Assembly: GCA_014324045.1 (NCBI GenBank)
Contig: JACOMY010000021.1
Coordinates: forward strand, 1 to 64,000
Length of the DNA: 64,000 nucleotides
Reading direction: 5' to 3'
Source: Rhodospirillales bacterium
Lineage (GTDB): Bacteria; Pseudomonadota; Alphaproteobacteria; Kiloniellales; JACOMY01
In this document: piece by piece, positions 20,472-28,882 of the stretch
Layout of the letters: every line of letters begins with the position of its first letter
How positions within the stretch are numbered: the stretch's first letter is position 1
Made by a program: the position numbers and the translations under genes
Notes under the pieces: generated by a model
Databases searched by the model: none
The model's input: the letters and a program-made list of their open reading frames with translations, nothing else
What the model was told of the DNA's origin: nothing

Positions 20472-21743
20472 TCAGCGGCGCAGCCACTCCGGCAAGCAGT
20501 CCCGAGCGATCAGTGTAGCATAATCTAGGCGCGGACGCACCGGAGAAAAGTCCCCGCCCCGCACCATGACCTCGGCCGCCGGCGGCCGGCTGTTGTAGGT
20601 CGAGGCCATGACCGCCCCATAGGCACCGGCATGGCTCAGGGCGATCGCCTCCCCGGCGGCGAGCGGCGGCAGCGGCCGGGCCCGGGCGAAGTAATCGCCG
20701 CTTTCGCAGATCGGCCCCACCACGTCGGCGGGCTCCAGCGGGGCGCCGGCGGCCGGCTGGCGCACCGGCAGCAGCTCGTGCCAGGCTTCGTAGAGCGTGG
20801 GCCGGATCAGATCGTTCATGGCCGCATCCAGGATCAGGAAGCGCCGGGCGCTGCCCTGCTTCACGTAAAGGATCTTGGCCAGCAAGATGCCGGCTGCGCC
20901 CACCAGATGGCGGCCGGGCTCGCAGATGAGGTCGCATTCCAGCCCGGCCACGGCGGCGGCGGCGGCCTCCGCATAGGCTTCCGGCGTCGGCGGGGTCTCG
21001 TCGCGGTAGGAGATGCCGAGCCCGCCGCCCAGGTCCAGGCTCTCCAGGGGCCAGCCCTCCGCCTTGAGATCGCGGTAAAGCGCGGCCAGGCAGGCGAAGG
21101 CAGCCCGGTAGGGCGCAATCTCGACCAGCTGTGAGCCGATGTGAACCGCAAGACCGCAGAGCCTCAGGCCCGGCCGCTGCCGGATCAGCTCCAAGACTTC
21201 GGGCAGGATCTTGAGGTCGACGCCGAACTTGTTCTCCGCCTTGCCGGTGGCGATCTTCTCGTGAGTCTTGGCATCGACGTCGGGATTGATACGCAGCGCC
21301 ACCGGCAGGCTGCAGCCTGCTTCGTCGGCGACCGCCGCCAGGGTCTCCAGTTCCGGCAGGGATTCGGCGTTGAAGCGGTAGATCCCGGCCTTGAGGGCGG
21401 CGCGGATTTCCCCGGCCGTCTTGCCGACGCCGGCAAAGACGATCTTGTCCGCCGCTACGCCGGCGGCCAGCGCGCGATGCAGTTCCCCTTCTGAGACGAT
21501 GTCGGCACCGGCGCCGCGCTGGGCGAAGGTGGTGACGACCGCCTGGTTGGAGTTGGCCTTCATGGCATAGCAGATCAGCGGCAGCAGTCCTTGGCTCCGG
21601 AACGCCGCTTGGAAGCGGTCGTAGGCGGCTTCCAGCGCGGTGGCGGAATAGACGTAAAGCGGCGTGCCGTAAGTCTCTGCCAGGACGTCCAGCTCGACGG
21701 CGTCGGCATGCAGCCGGCCGCCGCGATAGGTGAAGCCCTTCAT
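20472..21743 (-). CDS. lysA: Diaminopimelate decarboxylase
   Basis: This 423-residue fold-type III PLP enzyme makes lysine from meso-diaminopimelate. The PLP lysine lies in CYAMKANSNQAV. HIGSQL, the glycine-rich LGGGLGISYRDE and the C-terminal GPICESGDYFARAR motif, which supplies the active-site Cys, are all present. Its ATG shares one base with the lptM stop (TAATG), so the genes are coupled. Confidence 0.95.
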   Translation of the reverse strand: MKGFTYRGGRLHADAVELDVLAETYGTPLYVYSATALEAAYDRFQAAFRSQGLLPLICYAMKANSNQAVVTTFAQRGAGADIVSEGELHRALAAGVAADKIVFAGVGKTAGEIRAALKAGIYRFNAESLPELETLAAVADEAGCSLPVALRINPDVDAKTHEKIATGKAENKFGVDLKILPEVLELIRQRPGLRLCGLAVHIGSQLVEIAPYRAAFACLAALYRDLKAEGWPLESLDLGGGLGISYRDETPPTPEAYAEAAAAAVAGLECDLICEPGRHLVGAAGILLAKILYVKQGSARRFLILDAAMNDLIRPTLYEAWHELLPVRQPAAGAPLEPADVVGPICESGDYFARARPLPPLAAGEAIALSHAGAYGAVMASTYNSRPPAAEVMVRGGDFSPVRPRLDYATLIARDCLPEWLRR

Positions 21744-22039
21744 TAGGTTGCGCTGCCCGCCGCCTCCCCGGGATCCTCCGGGGCCGCAGGACCGGGGGCC
21801 GCGGGACTGGGGGGCGCAGAACCGGGAGGCGCAGAACCGGGGGGCGCAGAACCGGGGGCCGGCCGGGCCGGACCCCGATGGTTGGGGACGACCGTCTCCG
21901 GCGCCGGATAGATGTAGCGCTTCCGACTCCCGGGCTGACTCTGGGGCCGATTCTGGGGCGGCGCGACCGGATTCTTGCGGCCGCAGGCGGTCAAGAGCGC
22001 CGCCGCACCGCCCAGCAGGAGCCGGCGGCGGCTGCTCAC
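21743..22039 (-). CDS. lptM: Small LptM/YifL-like lipoprotein with proline/alanine tail
   Basis: The 98-residue product has an N-terminal export signal ([13 protein letters not shown]) ending in the lipobox LTAC, followed by GRKNPVAPP. This is the typical LptM/YifL pattern, and the position between argH and lysA is standard for alphaproteobacteria. LptM-type lipoproteins have been linked to LptD assembly, which here is inference from the family. The C-terminal part contains three copies of PPGSA encoded by three 15-base repeats (about 21811-21855). The start overlaps the argH stop (ATGA) and the stop overlaps the lysA start. Confidence 0.75.
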   Translation of the reverse strand: MSSRRRLLLGGAAALLTACGRKNPVAPPQNRPQSQPGSRKRYIYPAPETVVPNHRGPARPAPGSAPPGSAPPGSAPPSPAAPGPAAPEDPGEAAGSAT

Positions 22040-23460
22040 GGGGCCGGCCCCAGCCGGGCGCGGGCGGCGGCGGCGGCGGCGCGCACCCGCTCCGGGGCGG
22101 TGCCGCCCAGGCTGGTGCGGCTGGCGACCGAACGTTCGATCGGGAGCACGTCGTAGACGCCGCGATCGATCCGCGGTTCGACCGCCTGCATCTCGGCTAA
22201 CGGCAGTTCGGCCAGATCGCAGCCCAGCGCCTCGGCACGTTGCACCAGGCTGCCGGTCGCCCGATGGGCACGGCGGAACGGCAGGCCCAGCACCCGCACC
22301 AGCCAGTCGGCCAGGTCGGTGGCGGTAAGAAAGCCGCCGGCGCAGGCGGCGCGCATGCGCGCGCGATCCACCGTCATGTCGCGCACCATGCCGGCACTGG
22401 CGGCCAGCATGAGGGCCAGGTTATCGACCGTGTCGAACAGCGGTTCCTTGTCTTCCTGCATGTCCTTGGCATAGGTCATGGGCAGCCCCTTCAGGGTGAT
22501 CGCCAGGCCGGTGAAGGCGCCCAGGATGCGCCCGGTCTTGCCGCGCACCAGTTCGGCCGCATCGGGATTGCGCTTCTGCGGCATGATGGAAGAGCCGGTG
22601 GTGAAGGCATCCGACAGGCTGACGAAGCGGAAGCCCTCGCTCATCCAGATCACGATCTCCTCGGCCAGGCGCGAGAGATGGGTGGCGAGAATGCCGCCGG
22701 CGGCTAGGAACTCCAGCACGCAGTCGCGCGCCGAGACTGCGTCCATGGAGTTGCGCATGGGCCGCACAAAGCCCAGCGCCCGCGCGGTCATCTCCCGGTC
22801 GATGGGGAAGGAGGTCCCGGCCAGGGCGGCGGCCCCCAGCGGGCTTTCGTTCATTCTGGCCCGGCAGTCGGCCAGGCGGCCGCGGTCGCGCTCCAGCATC
22901 TCCACATAGGCCAGCAGATGATGGCCGAAGGTAACCGGCTGGGCCGCCTGCAGATGGGTATGGCCGGGCAGGACGGTGGCGGCCTCCTCTTCGGCCCGCG
23001 CGATTAGGGCGGAGAGCAATTCCACAAGCGCCCGGTCCAGCCGGTCCAGCGCCCGGCGCAGGAAGAGGCGCAGGTCGGTCGCCACCTGGTCGTTGCGCGA
23101 GCGGGCGGTGTGCAGCCGGCCGGCCGCTTCGCCGATGCGTTCCTGCAAGGCCGCCTCGACGTGCATGTGGATGTCTTCCAGCTCCGACTTCAGCGCGATC
23201 TCGCCGCGCCGGAAGGCGGCCAGCACCCGGTCCAGGCCGGCCAGAATCGCGGCCCCGTCCTCTTGCGAAATGATCCCCTGGGCGATCAGCATGCGGCAGT
23301 GCGCTTTGGAGCCCTCGACGTCTTCCGCTACCAGGCGCTTATCGACACCGATGGAAGCGTTGATTTCGGCCATGATAGCGGCCGGACCGGCAGCAAAGCG
23401 GCCGCCCCAGAGGTCGTTGACCCTGTTTTCGTCGGCTCTGTTTTCGATAGCGTCGCTCAT
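22036..23460 (-). CDS. argH: Argininosuccinate lyase
   Basis: This enzyme of about 474 residues belongs to the aspartase/fumarase superfamily and performs the last step of arginine synthesis. [18 protein letters not shown] is the canonical N-terminal block. [15 protein letters not shown] carries the catalytic His, and [16 protein letters not shown] is the superfamily signature with the catalytic Ser loop. I prefer the ATG at 23460 ([12 protein letters not shown]). A frame up to 23511 exists but adds residues not typical of ArgH. It is the first gene of argH-lptM-lysA-TIGR02302. Confidence 0.93.
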   Translation of the reverse strand: MSDAIENRADENRVNDLWGGRFAAGPAAIMAEINASIGVDKRLVAEDVEGSKAHCRMLIAQGIISQEDGAAILAGLDRVLAAFRRGEIALKSELEDIHMHVEAALQERIGEAAGRLHTARSRNDQVATDLRLFLRRALDRLDRALVELLSALIARAEEEAATVLPGHTHLQAAQPVTFGHHLLAYVEMLERDRGRLADCRARMNESPLGAAALAGTSFPIDREMTARALGFVRPMRNSMDAVSARDCVLEFLAAGGILATHLSRLAEEIVIWMSEGFRFVSLSDAFTTGSSIMPQKRNPDAAELVRGKTGRILGAFTGLAITLKGLPMTYAKDMQEDKEPLFDTVDNLALMLAASAGMVRDMTVDRARMRAACAGGFLTATDLADWLVRVLGLPFRRAHRATGSLVQRAEALGCDLAELPLAEMQAVEPRIDRGVYDVLPIERSVASRTSLGGTAPERVRAAAAAARARLGPAP

Positions 23461-23812
23461 GACCGCCAGTGCATCGGGACTTTTCCCGCTTCCGTCAAGC
23501 TCCACTGGCAAAATTTCACCCGCGAAATTTCATCCGCATCGGGGCTCCGCCGCAGCCATTTTCTTTGCGGCCGGTCCTCCGTTAAGATAGGTCCTCGAAG
23601 CTGGAGGGACGATGCCGGGTGCCCGGAAAAGCGTTGGCGGCGGGGCGGCTAAGCAGGCGATCGTCGCCTTTGCCGGAGGGGTGACGGCGCCGGTCCGCAA
23701 GGCGGCCGGCAATCGGCAGGAGGTCTTACAGACAGACCGAGCAACGCGGCCTGCCCTTGAGAGCGCGCCGAACGGCCTTGGCTGCCGATCCGATGGGGGT
23801 ACCCGCTTCAGG
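23461..23812. other. Gene-free region between argH and infC
   Basis: On the plus strand at 23602-23614 there is GGAGGGACG followed by an ATG at 23612, a good initiation site. In many alphaproteobacteria a tlpA-type gene diverges from argH. The frame from 23612 shows no TlpA or thioredoxin motif and runs antisense into infC, so no gene can be supported. It may be a leftover promoter and start of a lost gene. Confidence 0.3.
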
Positions 23813-24349
23813 TCAGCGCGGGGCGATCACCATGATCATCTGCCGGCCTTCCAGCTTCGGGAAGGCTTCGATCTTGGCGAGCCCGTCCGTATCTCCGCGT
23901 ACCCGGTTCAACACCTTCATCCCCAACTCCTGGTGCGCCATCTCGCGGCCGCGGAAGCGCAGGGTGACCTTCACCTTGTCGCCGACTTCCAGGAAGTGTT
24001 TGATCTGGCGCATCTTCACATTGTAGTCGTGGGTGTCGATGCTGGGGCGCATCTTGATCTCCTTGACCTCAATGATCTTTTGCTTCTTGCGGGCTTCGTT
24101 GGCGCGCTTCTGGGCGTCGTACTTGTACTTGCCATAGTCCAGGATCTTGACCACCGGCGGGGCGGCATTGGGCGAGATCTCCACCAGGTCGAGGCCAGCT
24201 AGCTGGGCCAGCTGCAGGGCCTCCGAGGTGGCCACCACGCCCTGATTGTCTCCCTTCTCGTCGATCAGCCGCACCCGCGGCACGCGGATGTCGGCATTGG
24301 CCCGGGGCCCATCCTTGGACGGGGCCGCGTCCGGTTGAAACCGTGCTAT
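23813..24349 (-). CDS. infC: Translation initiation factor IF-3, starting at an ATA codon
   Basis: The 178-residue protein binds the 30S subunit and proofreads initiation. The family blocks are [31 protein letters not shown] and [22 protein letters not shown]. Homologous N-terminal residues (the [10 protein letters not shown] region) extend upstream of the first GTG (24283) to an ATA at 24349. That ATA sits 8 bases after AGGAG. The in-frame stop TAG at 24380-24382 is followed by no ATG, GTG or TTG before 24283, so ATA is the only sensible start. IF-3 genes elsewhere start at AUU, AUC or AUA, which lets IF-3 repress its own translation. The same is inferred here. thrS lies upstream. Confidence 0.92.
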   Translation of the reverse strand: MARFQPDAAPSKDGPRANADIRVPRVRLIDEKGDNQGVVATSEALQLAQLAGLDLVEISPNAAPPVVKILDYGKYKYDAQKRANEARKKQKIIEVKEIKMRPSIDTHDYNVKMRQIKHFLEVGDKVKVTLRFRGREMAHQELGMKVLNRVRGDTDGLAKIEAFPKLEGRQMIMVIAPR

Positions 24350-24362
24350 GTCATCTTCTCCT
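24347..24362 (-). promoter_or_regulatory. infC ribosome binding site with ATA initiation codon
   Basis: Reading the minus strand, AGGAG (24362-24358) is followed by an 8-base spacer and ATA (24349-24347). Within the spacer there is an ATG in another frame that hits TAG after one codon (ATG ACA TAG). A three-codon decoy frame therefore overlaps the real start. The ATA start is the expected site of IF-3 autoregulation. Confidence 0.75.
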
Positions 24363-24457
24363 GATCGTTGGCGTTTTCTCTATACACGAAAGAGCCTCCC
24401 CCGTTCTTGCAGCAGAGTCACGCGCCCGGACGAACTCTCTCCGGCCGTGCACGGCAC

Positions 24458-26368
24458 TCAGGCGGGGGGACGCGCCTCTTCCGCTAGCTTAGCGACTGCG
24501 GCCTCGAGTGCAAGAACCTCTTGCGTCTTGCCGCCCAGGCGGCGCAGCGCGACACTGCGATTGTCCGCCTCCTTGCGGCCGACCACGGCGATCGCCGGGA
24601 CCTTGGCCAGCGAGAGGTCGCGGATCTTGGCATTGATCTTCTCGTTGCGCAGGTCGGCCTCGGCGCGCAGGCCGGCCGCTTGCAGGGCCTTGACTGCCTC
24701 TTCGGCATAGCCATCGGCAGCGTCGGTGACGGTCGCCACCGTCACCTGCCGCGGCGCCAGCCACAGCGGGAAGCGGCCGGCGAAGTTCTCGATCAGGATG
24801 GCGATGAAGCGCTCGAAGGAGCCCAGGATCGCCCGGTGCAGCATCACCGGACGATGCTTGCCGCCGTCCTCGCCGGTATAGACGGCGCCCAGGCGCTCCG
24901 GCATCACGAAATCGACCTGAAAGGTGCCGCATTGCCAGTCGCGGCCGATGGCGTCCTTCAACACGAACTCCAGCTTGGGGCCGTAGAACGCGCCCTCGCC
25001 GGGGTTCGAGGCGAACTCCAGGCCGGCCGCTTCGGTGGCTTCCATCAAGGCGGCCTCGGCGCGGTCCCAAGTCTCGTCGCTGCCGGCCCGCCGCTCGGGG
25101 CGGTCGGAGAACTTGACCCGGACTTCCTCGAAGCCGAAGGCGCGGTAGATCTCCAGCAGCAGGGCGCAGAAGGTCTCGGTCTCGCTCACAACTTGATCCG
25201 GCCTGCAGAAGATGTGGCCGTCGTCCTGGGTGAAGGCGCGCACCCGCATCAGGCCGTGCAGCGCGCCCGAGGGCTCGTTCCGGTGGCAGGAGCCGAACTC
25301 GGCGAAGCGCAGCGGCAGATCGCGGTAGGACTTGATGCCCTGCCGGAACATCAGCACGTGCCCGGGGCAGTTCATCGGCTTGACCGCGAGCATGCGCTGC
25401 TCGGATTCGGCGATGAACATCTGCTCCCGGAACTTCTCCCAATGGCCCGAGGCTTCCCAGAGCAGGCGGTCGTAGAGCTGCGGGGACTTCACCTCCAGAT
25501 AGCCGCCATCCTTCAGCTTGCGGCGCAGATAGTCCTCGATGCTGCGCCAAAGCTGCCAACCCCTGGGGTGCCAGAAGGTGGAGCCCACGGCCTCTTCCTG
25601 CTGGTGGAAGAGCTGCAGTTCGCGGCCGAGACGGCGGTGGTCGCGCTTGGCGGCTTCCTCCAGCTGCGTCAGATAGGCTTCCAGCTGCTCCCGGGTTTCC
25701 CAGGCCGTGCCGTAGACCCGCTGCAGCTGCCGGTTCCCGGCATCGCCGCGCCAGTAGGCGCCGGAGATGCGCAGCAGCTTGAAGGCATGCCCCAGCCGCC
25801 CCGTCGAGGGCAAATGCGGCCCTAGGCAAAGATCCAGCCAGCCGCCCTGGCGGTAGATCGAGATTTCCGCATCCTCCGGCAGGCTCTCGATATGCTCGGC
25901 CTTGTAAGTCTCGCCGATGCTTGCGAAGTGGGCGATGGCCTTGCCGCGCGGCCAGATCTCGCGCACCAGCGGCTCGTCGCGCACGACGATCTCATGCATG
26001 CGCGCCTCGATCGCCGCCAGATCCTCCGGTGTGAAGGGCTTGGCCCGGGCGAAGTCGTAATAGAACCCGTCTTCGGTTGCCGGACCGAAGGTGACCTGCG
26101 TCTCGGGATAGAGTTCCTGCACCGCCTCGGCCAGCACGTGGGCGGCGTCGTGGCGCAGCAGCGCCAAGGCCTCGGGATGCCCGCGCGTCACCACCTCGAT
26201 CGCGGCGTCGCCGCCGATTTCGTAGGAGAGATCGCGCAGCACGCCGTCGACCTTGATTGCCAGTGCATCCTTGGCCAGCCGCTTGCCGATGTCGGCGGTC
26301 AGCCGGGTTCCCGCGACCGGCGCAGCATAGTCGCGCGTGGCACCGTCGGGAAGCGTGATGACCGGCAT
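24458..26368 (-). CDS. thrS: Threonyl-tRNA synthetase
   Basis: This 636-residue class II synthetase carries the N-terminal TGS domain ([14 protein letters not shown]). The editing domain contains [17 protein letters not shown]. The catalytic core includes [21 protein letters not shown] and the FCRPDQV block, and the C-terminal anticodon-binding domain begins near [15 protein letters not shown]. It is about 110 bases upstream of infC on the same strand. The thrS-infC order is common in bacteria. Confidence 0.95.
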   Translation of the reverse strand: MPVITLPDGATRDYAAPVAGTRLTADIGKRLAKDALAIKVDGVLRDLSYEIGGDAAIEVVTRGHPEALALLRHDAAHVLAEAVQELYPETQVTFGPATEDGFYYDFARAKPFTPEDLAAIEARMHEIVVRDEPLVREIWPRGKAIAHFASIGETYKAEHIESLPEDAEISIYRQGGWLDLCLGPHLPSTGRLGHAFKLLRISGAYWRGDAGNRQLQRVYGTAWETREQLEAYLTQLEEAAKRDHRRLGRELQLFHQQEEAVGSTFWHPRGWQLWRSIEDYLRRKLKDGGYLEVKSPQLYDRLLWEASGHWEKFREQMFIAESEQRMLAVKPMNCPGHVLMFRQGIKSYRDLPLRFAEFGSCHRNEPSGALHGLMRVRAFTQDDGHIFCRPDQVVSETETFCALLLEIYRAFGFEEVRVKFSDRPERRAGSDETWDRAEAALMEATEAAGLEFASNPGEGAFYGPKLEFVLKDAIGRDWQCGTFQVDFVMPERLGAVYTGEDGGKHRPVMLHRAILGSFERFIAILIENFAGRFPLWLAPRQVTVATVTDAADGYAEEAVKALQAAGLRAEADLRNEKINAKIRDLSLAKVPAIAVVGRKEADNRSVALRRLGGKTQEVLALEAAVAKLAEEARPPA

Positions 26369-26930
26369 GCTTCTCTCCTCGAACCCCCAAGGGGCTTAAC
26401 CCTAGCGGACTTAACCCTAGCAGGCTTAACCCCGGGGACCTCACTTTAAGGAGCCGCCAGTTAGACAAGACCGCCCGATGAGTCAAGTTGGTGCCGGGAA
26501 TCACCTTGGCGCCGGCGCGCTACAGCCCTGCGGCCGCCGGGCCGGGCGGGCCGACACGAGTCTTTCCCGTCACCGCGCTGGGGCTGTCATTGCACCGGGC
26601 TTGCAAGCGGCGGCGCAGAGGCCGGGCGGACGGCAGGGCGCGGCGGCAAGAACGCCGATCCGGGGCGGCAGGCTGCCGCAATGCGTGAGCCCTTAGATAA
26701 AACGCCGTCGATGCCGAACGAAGTCCGAGCAATAGTGGGAAATCTTGAACAATAATAGCCGTTATTTGAAAACTTCAGTCCAGAATGCGGAGCGTAATCT
26801 ATTCTTTCAAGTCTATCGTACCGCCCAGGCCCTTGTACAGACTTGTACAGAGAAGCTCTTGTGCAGCGGATCGGCCCCAAATATCCGACGGTAACCACCT
26901 GACGGCGTACACAACGGGAGAGACTCCGAA
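26369..26930. other. Gene-free region upstream of thrS and of the zincin module
   Basis: Close to thrS (26393-26440) the string CTTAACCC recurs three times in about 40 bases (GGGGCTTAACCCTAG, GGACTTAACCCTAG, AGGCTTAACCCC), an imperfect tandem repeat in the thrS leader. From about 26700 to 26930 the sequence is clearly AT-richer than its surroundings and contains CTTGTACAG iterons. No tRNA or gene is seen. It should contain the promoters of thrS and of the plus-strand zincin gene. Confidence 0.45.
26832..26866. promoter_or_regulatory. Three CTTGTRCAG iterons upstream of the zincin gene
   Basis: CTTGTACAG occurs at 26832-26840 and again at 26842-26850, a 10-base spacing or one helical turn. 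A third copy, CTTGTGCAG, is at 26858-26866. The core TGTACA is palindromic. The array ends about 65 bases before the zincin start, so it is a plausible operator. No regulator gene is visible nearby. Confidence 0.4.
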
Positions 26931-27761
26931 GTGGCAGCCATGAGCGAAAGCAACGATACGGGCGCCTGGCCGGGCGAAGGACTGGCGGATGCGCTCGCCG
27001 GGAACATCTCGGCCCTGTTCGGGAGCGCGGTTCTAGACTCCTGCCCGACAGCCGGCGGCGTGTCGGACTTCGCCGACCGCCTGCATGCCCTGATCGCCCA
27101 GAGTCTGACGACCGCGAGGGGTGCGGCCACCCAGGACGCCGGCCTCGAGCCGGTGCTGGATACGCCGGTCCATTGCGCCGCCGTCGAGGCTGTCACCGCC
27201 GCTTCGCTGCGCTTCCCCGCCAGTTGGGTTGTGCGCGGGCGCACCGTTCCCCTCAAGGTCGTCAGCAACGGCAAGCCCCGCGGCGGCAGCTACTTCCCGC
27301 CGGCAAGCACGCCCAGGTTCGACGGACTCGGTACGAAGCCCGCCGGCGAAGGCTGGGCCCTGGTCTCACGCGACCCCGGCAACGCGCTGCACGAATACGT
27401 CCACCACCTGCAAGCCGTCATGCCCGATGTCGACCGCCTCTTCCAGGAACTCCACAGAAGACGCACCGCGCGGCCGGACGGCACGCGCGATCCCGTCACC
27501 CGCTTCGGCCGCCACGACAGCACCGGCCGGAAAGGCCGCTACGTCGACGAGTACTTCGGGCGGGAGTATGACAGGACTCTGCTGCAAGACCTCGGCTACG
27601 ACCCCAACTTCCCCGCCCTCGAGGTCATGCCGCGCGCCTTCCAACTGCTGTTCCACAAGCTGCCGGGAAAGGATGGTATCGATCTCCACCACTTGGCGAG
27701 CGACGATCCCGAAATGCTGGACCTGATGCTAGGCTTGCTCTTCCACTACGATCCCGCCTGA
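26931..27761 (+). CDS. Zincin-like metallopeptidase-domain protein (HEYVHH motif)
   Basis: This 276-residue protein contains ALHEYVHHLQAVMPDVD at about residues 148-164, an HExxH zinc site. It is followed by LFQELHRRRT, GRYVDEYFGREYD and ALEVMPRAFQLLFHKL, where the glutamate could be the third zinc ligand. The C-terminus DDPEMLDLMLGLLFHY is conserved in the decayed copy at the left edge. From memory, similar blocks occur in domains associated with phage minor-head (MuF-like) proteins and polymorphic toxins. A toxin or processing role is inference only. No signal peptide is seen. The start is GTG at 26931 (GGGAGAG 9 bases before) or ATG at 26940. Confidence 0.7.
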   Translation: MAAMSESNDTGAWPGEGLADALAGNISALFGSAVLDSCPTAGGVSDFADRLHALIAQSLTTARGAATQDAGLEPVLDTPVHCAAVEAVTAASLRFPASWVVRGRTVPLKVVSNGKPRGGSYFPPASTPRFDGLGTKPAGEGWALVSRDPGNALHEYVHHLQAVMPDVDRLFQELHRRRTARPDGTRDPVTRFGRHDSTGRKGRYVDEYFGREYDRTLLQDLGYDPNFPALEVMPRAFQLLFHKLPGKDGIDLHHLASDDPEMLDLMLGLLFHYDPA

Positions 27762-27790
27762 CCACACACACCCTACAGGACGCAGATCCC

Positions 27791-28198
27791 ATGGCCGTTC
27801 ATACCGTCATGCTCCCCGACAGGCTCCACGGACGCGAGCCGCGCCCGATCGTCTGGGACGCCGCCGCCGGCACCGTGGAGGGAACGCACTCGCACGTGCC
27901 CGGCATGCAGGCGGTCCTGGCGCAGCCCAAGCCCATCGACTATTCTTCCGACGAGCGCGTGCTCTACCTCAAAGACCCCGGCCACGACCCGGCCGAGTTC
28001 CTCTGGCTCCTGAGCACCGCCTTCTGGCCGATCCTCGACGAGCCCCTGCGCTCCAGCCTGCCGTCCGTCTTCGACGGCGTCGAACTTAGCCCCATGGAAC
28101 CGGCCCCACGCGCCCTTCGCGACGCCGACGGCAACCTCACCGGCTACCTGGAGAACGGCGAGCCCCTGGGCATCGGCAGCTACCACCGCCTGGATTGA
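27791..28198 (+). CDS. Partner protein of the zincin module, unknown function
   Basis: The 135-residue protein starts MAVHTVMLPDRLHGREPR and contains YLKDPGHDPAEFLWLLSTA and VFDGVELSPMEPAP. It has no signal peptide or membrane segment. It begins 29 bases after the zincin stop, and the same gene order is kept in the damaged copy at 314-752, so the two genes form a conserved module. It could be an immunity or chaperone protein for the zincin, but nothing in the sequence proves that. Confidence 0.65.
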   Translation: MAVHTVMLPDRLHGREPRPIVWDAAAGTVEGTHSHVPGMQAVLAQPKPIDYSSDERVLYLKDPGHDPAEFLWLLSTAFWPILDEPLRSSLPSVFDGVELSPMEPAPRALRDADGNLTGYLENGEPLGIGSYHRLD

Positions 28199-28480
28199 TA
28201 CAGCCGCCTGGATCGCATACAGCCGAAGTCCCTCTCCCCAGGCAGCTCGCTGCAAGGCCGCCGAAAGCGCCTTGCAAGAACCTTATGCCGGCACCCTGCA
28301 ACCGCTCTCTTGACAACTGCCCCTTTCCCGCCTCATCTTCGAGAGGGACGTTAGAGAATCTGCCGCCAAGCAAGACACTATCGCCGGCGGGACAGTACAA
28401 TGTGCTTCCGCCGGGCGGCCGTCCGGGCCAGAATGCCTTGCCGGCAGAGGGGCGGCGGGAACCATGGAGAGGGTCCCAGC
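28199..28480. other. Intergenic region before clpS with spaced YTGCAA motifs
   Basis: No gene is seen. CTGCAA (28252), TTGCAA (28274) and CTGCAA (28298) occur at spacings of 22 and 24 bases. They resemble the 11-base-phased YTGCAA iterons at 42886-42951. The last half holds the clpS promoter and leader. GGAGAGGG directly precedes the clpS start. Confidence 0.3.
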
Positions 28481-28879
28481 ATGCGAGGGCATATGGACTT
28501 GCGATTTTCGCCGATGAACGGAGAGGGGGGCAACGCAGCCTGGAGCAACGCAAACGGTGGCGATGTGCCCGGCGACGGGCGCCACGGCGACAGCGGCGTC
28601 TTGCTCGACAGCCGGACCGAAACCAAGAAACCCTCCCTCTACAAGGTCTTGATGTTGAACGACGACTACACCCCGATGGAGTTCGTCGTCCATGTGCTGG
28701 AACGCTTCTTCGGCAAGAACCGCTCGGAGGCGACCGGTATCATGCTGCATGTGCATCGCCGCGGTGTGGGGATCTGCGGAGTCTTCACATACGAAGCCGC
28801 GGAGACCAAAGTAACCCAGGTGATCGACTATGCGCGCAAGCATCAGCATCCCCTGCAGCTCACCTTGGAGAAGGAGTAG
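28481..28879 (+). CDS. clpS: ATP-dependent Clp protease adaptor ClpS
   Basis: The 132-residue protein delivers N-degron substrates to ClpA. The core [20 protein letters not shown] supplies the binding pocket with the conserved Asn-Asp-Asp. [21 protein letters not shown] follows and the end is [12 protein letters not shown] longer, Gly/Asn-rich N-terminal extension precedes the core. I chose the ATG at 28481 because GGAGAGGG lies 8-10 bases upstream. An internal ATG at 28493 is possible. clpA begins 3 bases after the stop. Confidence 0.92.
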   Translation: MRGHMDLRFSPMNGEGGNAAWSNANGGDVPGDGRHGDSGVLLDSRTETKKPSLYKVLMLNDDYTPMEFVVHVLERFFGKNRSEATGIMLHVHRRGVGICGVFTYEAAETKVTQVIDYARKHQHPLQLTLEKE

Positions 28880-28882
28880 CCG

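Noticed and set aside
23612-24202. Plus-strand frame with a good ribosome binding site between argH and infC
   Set aside because: It runs antisense through infC and has no thioredoxin/TlpA or other motif. Only its start region looks real.
27773-28255. 160-codon minus-strand frame opposite the zincin partner gene
   Set aside because: The plus-strand gene is conserved in the second copy at the left edge, with the same frame and order.
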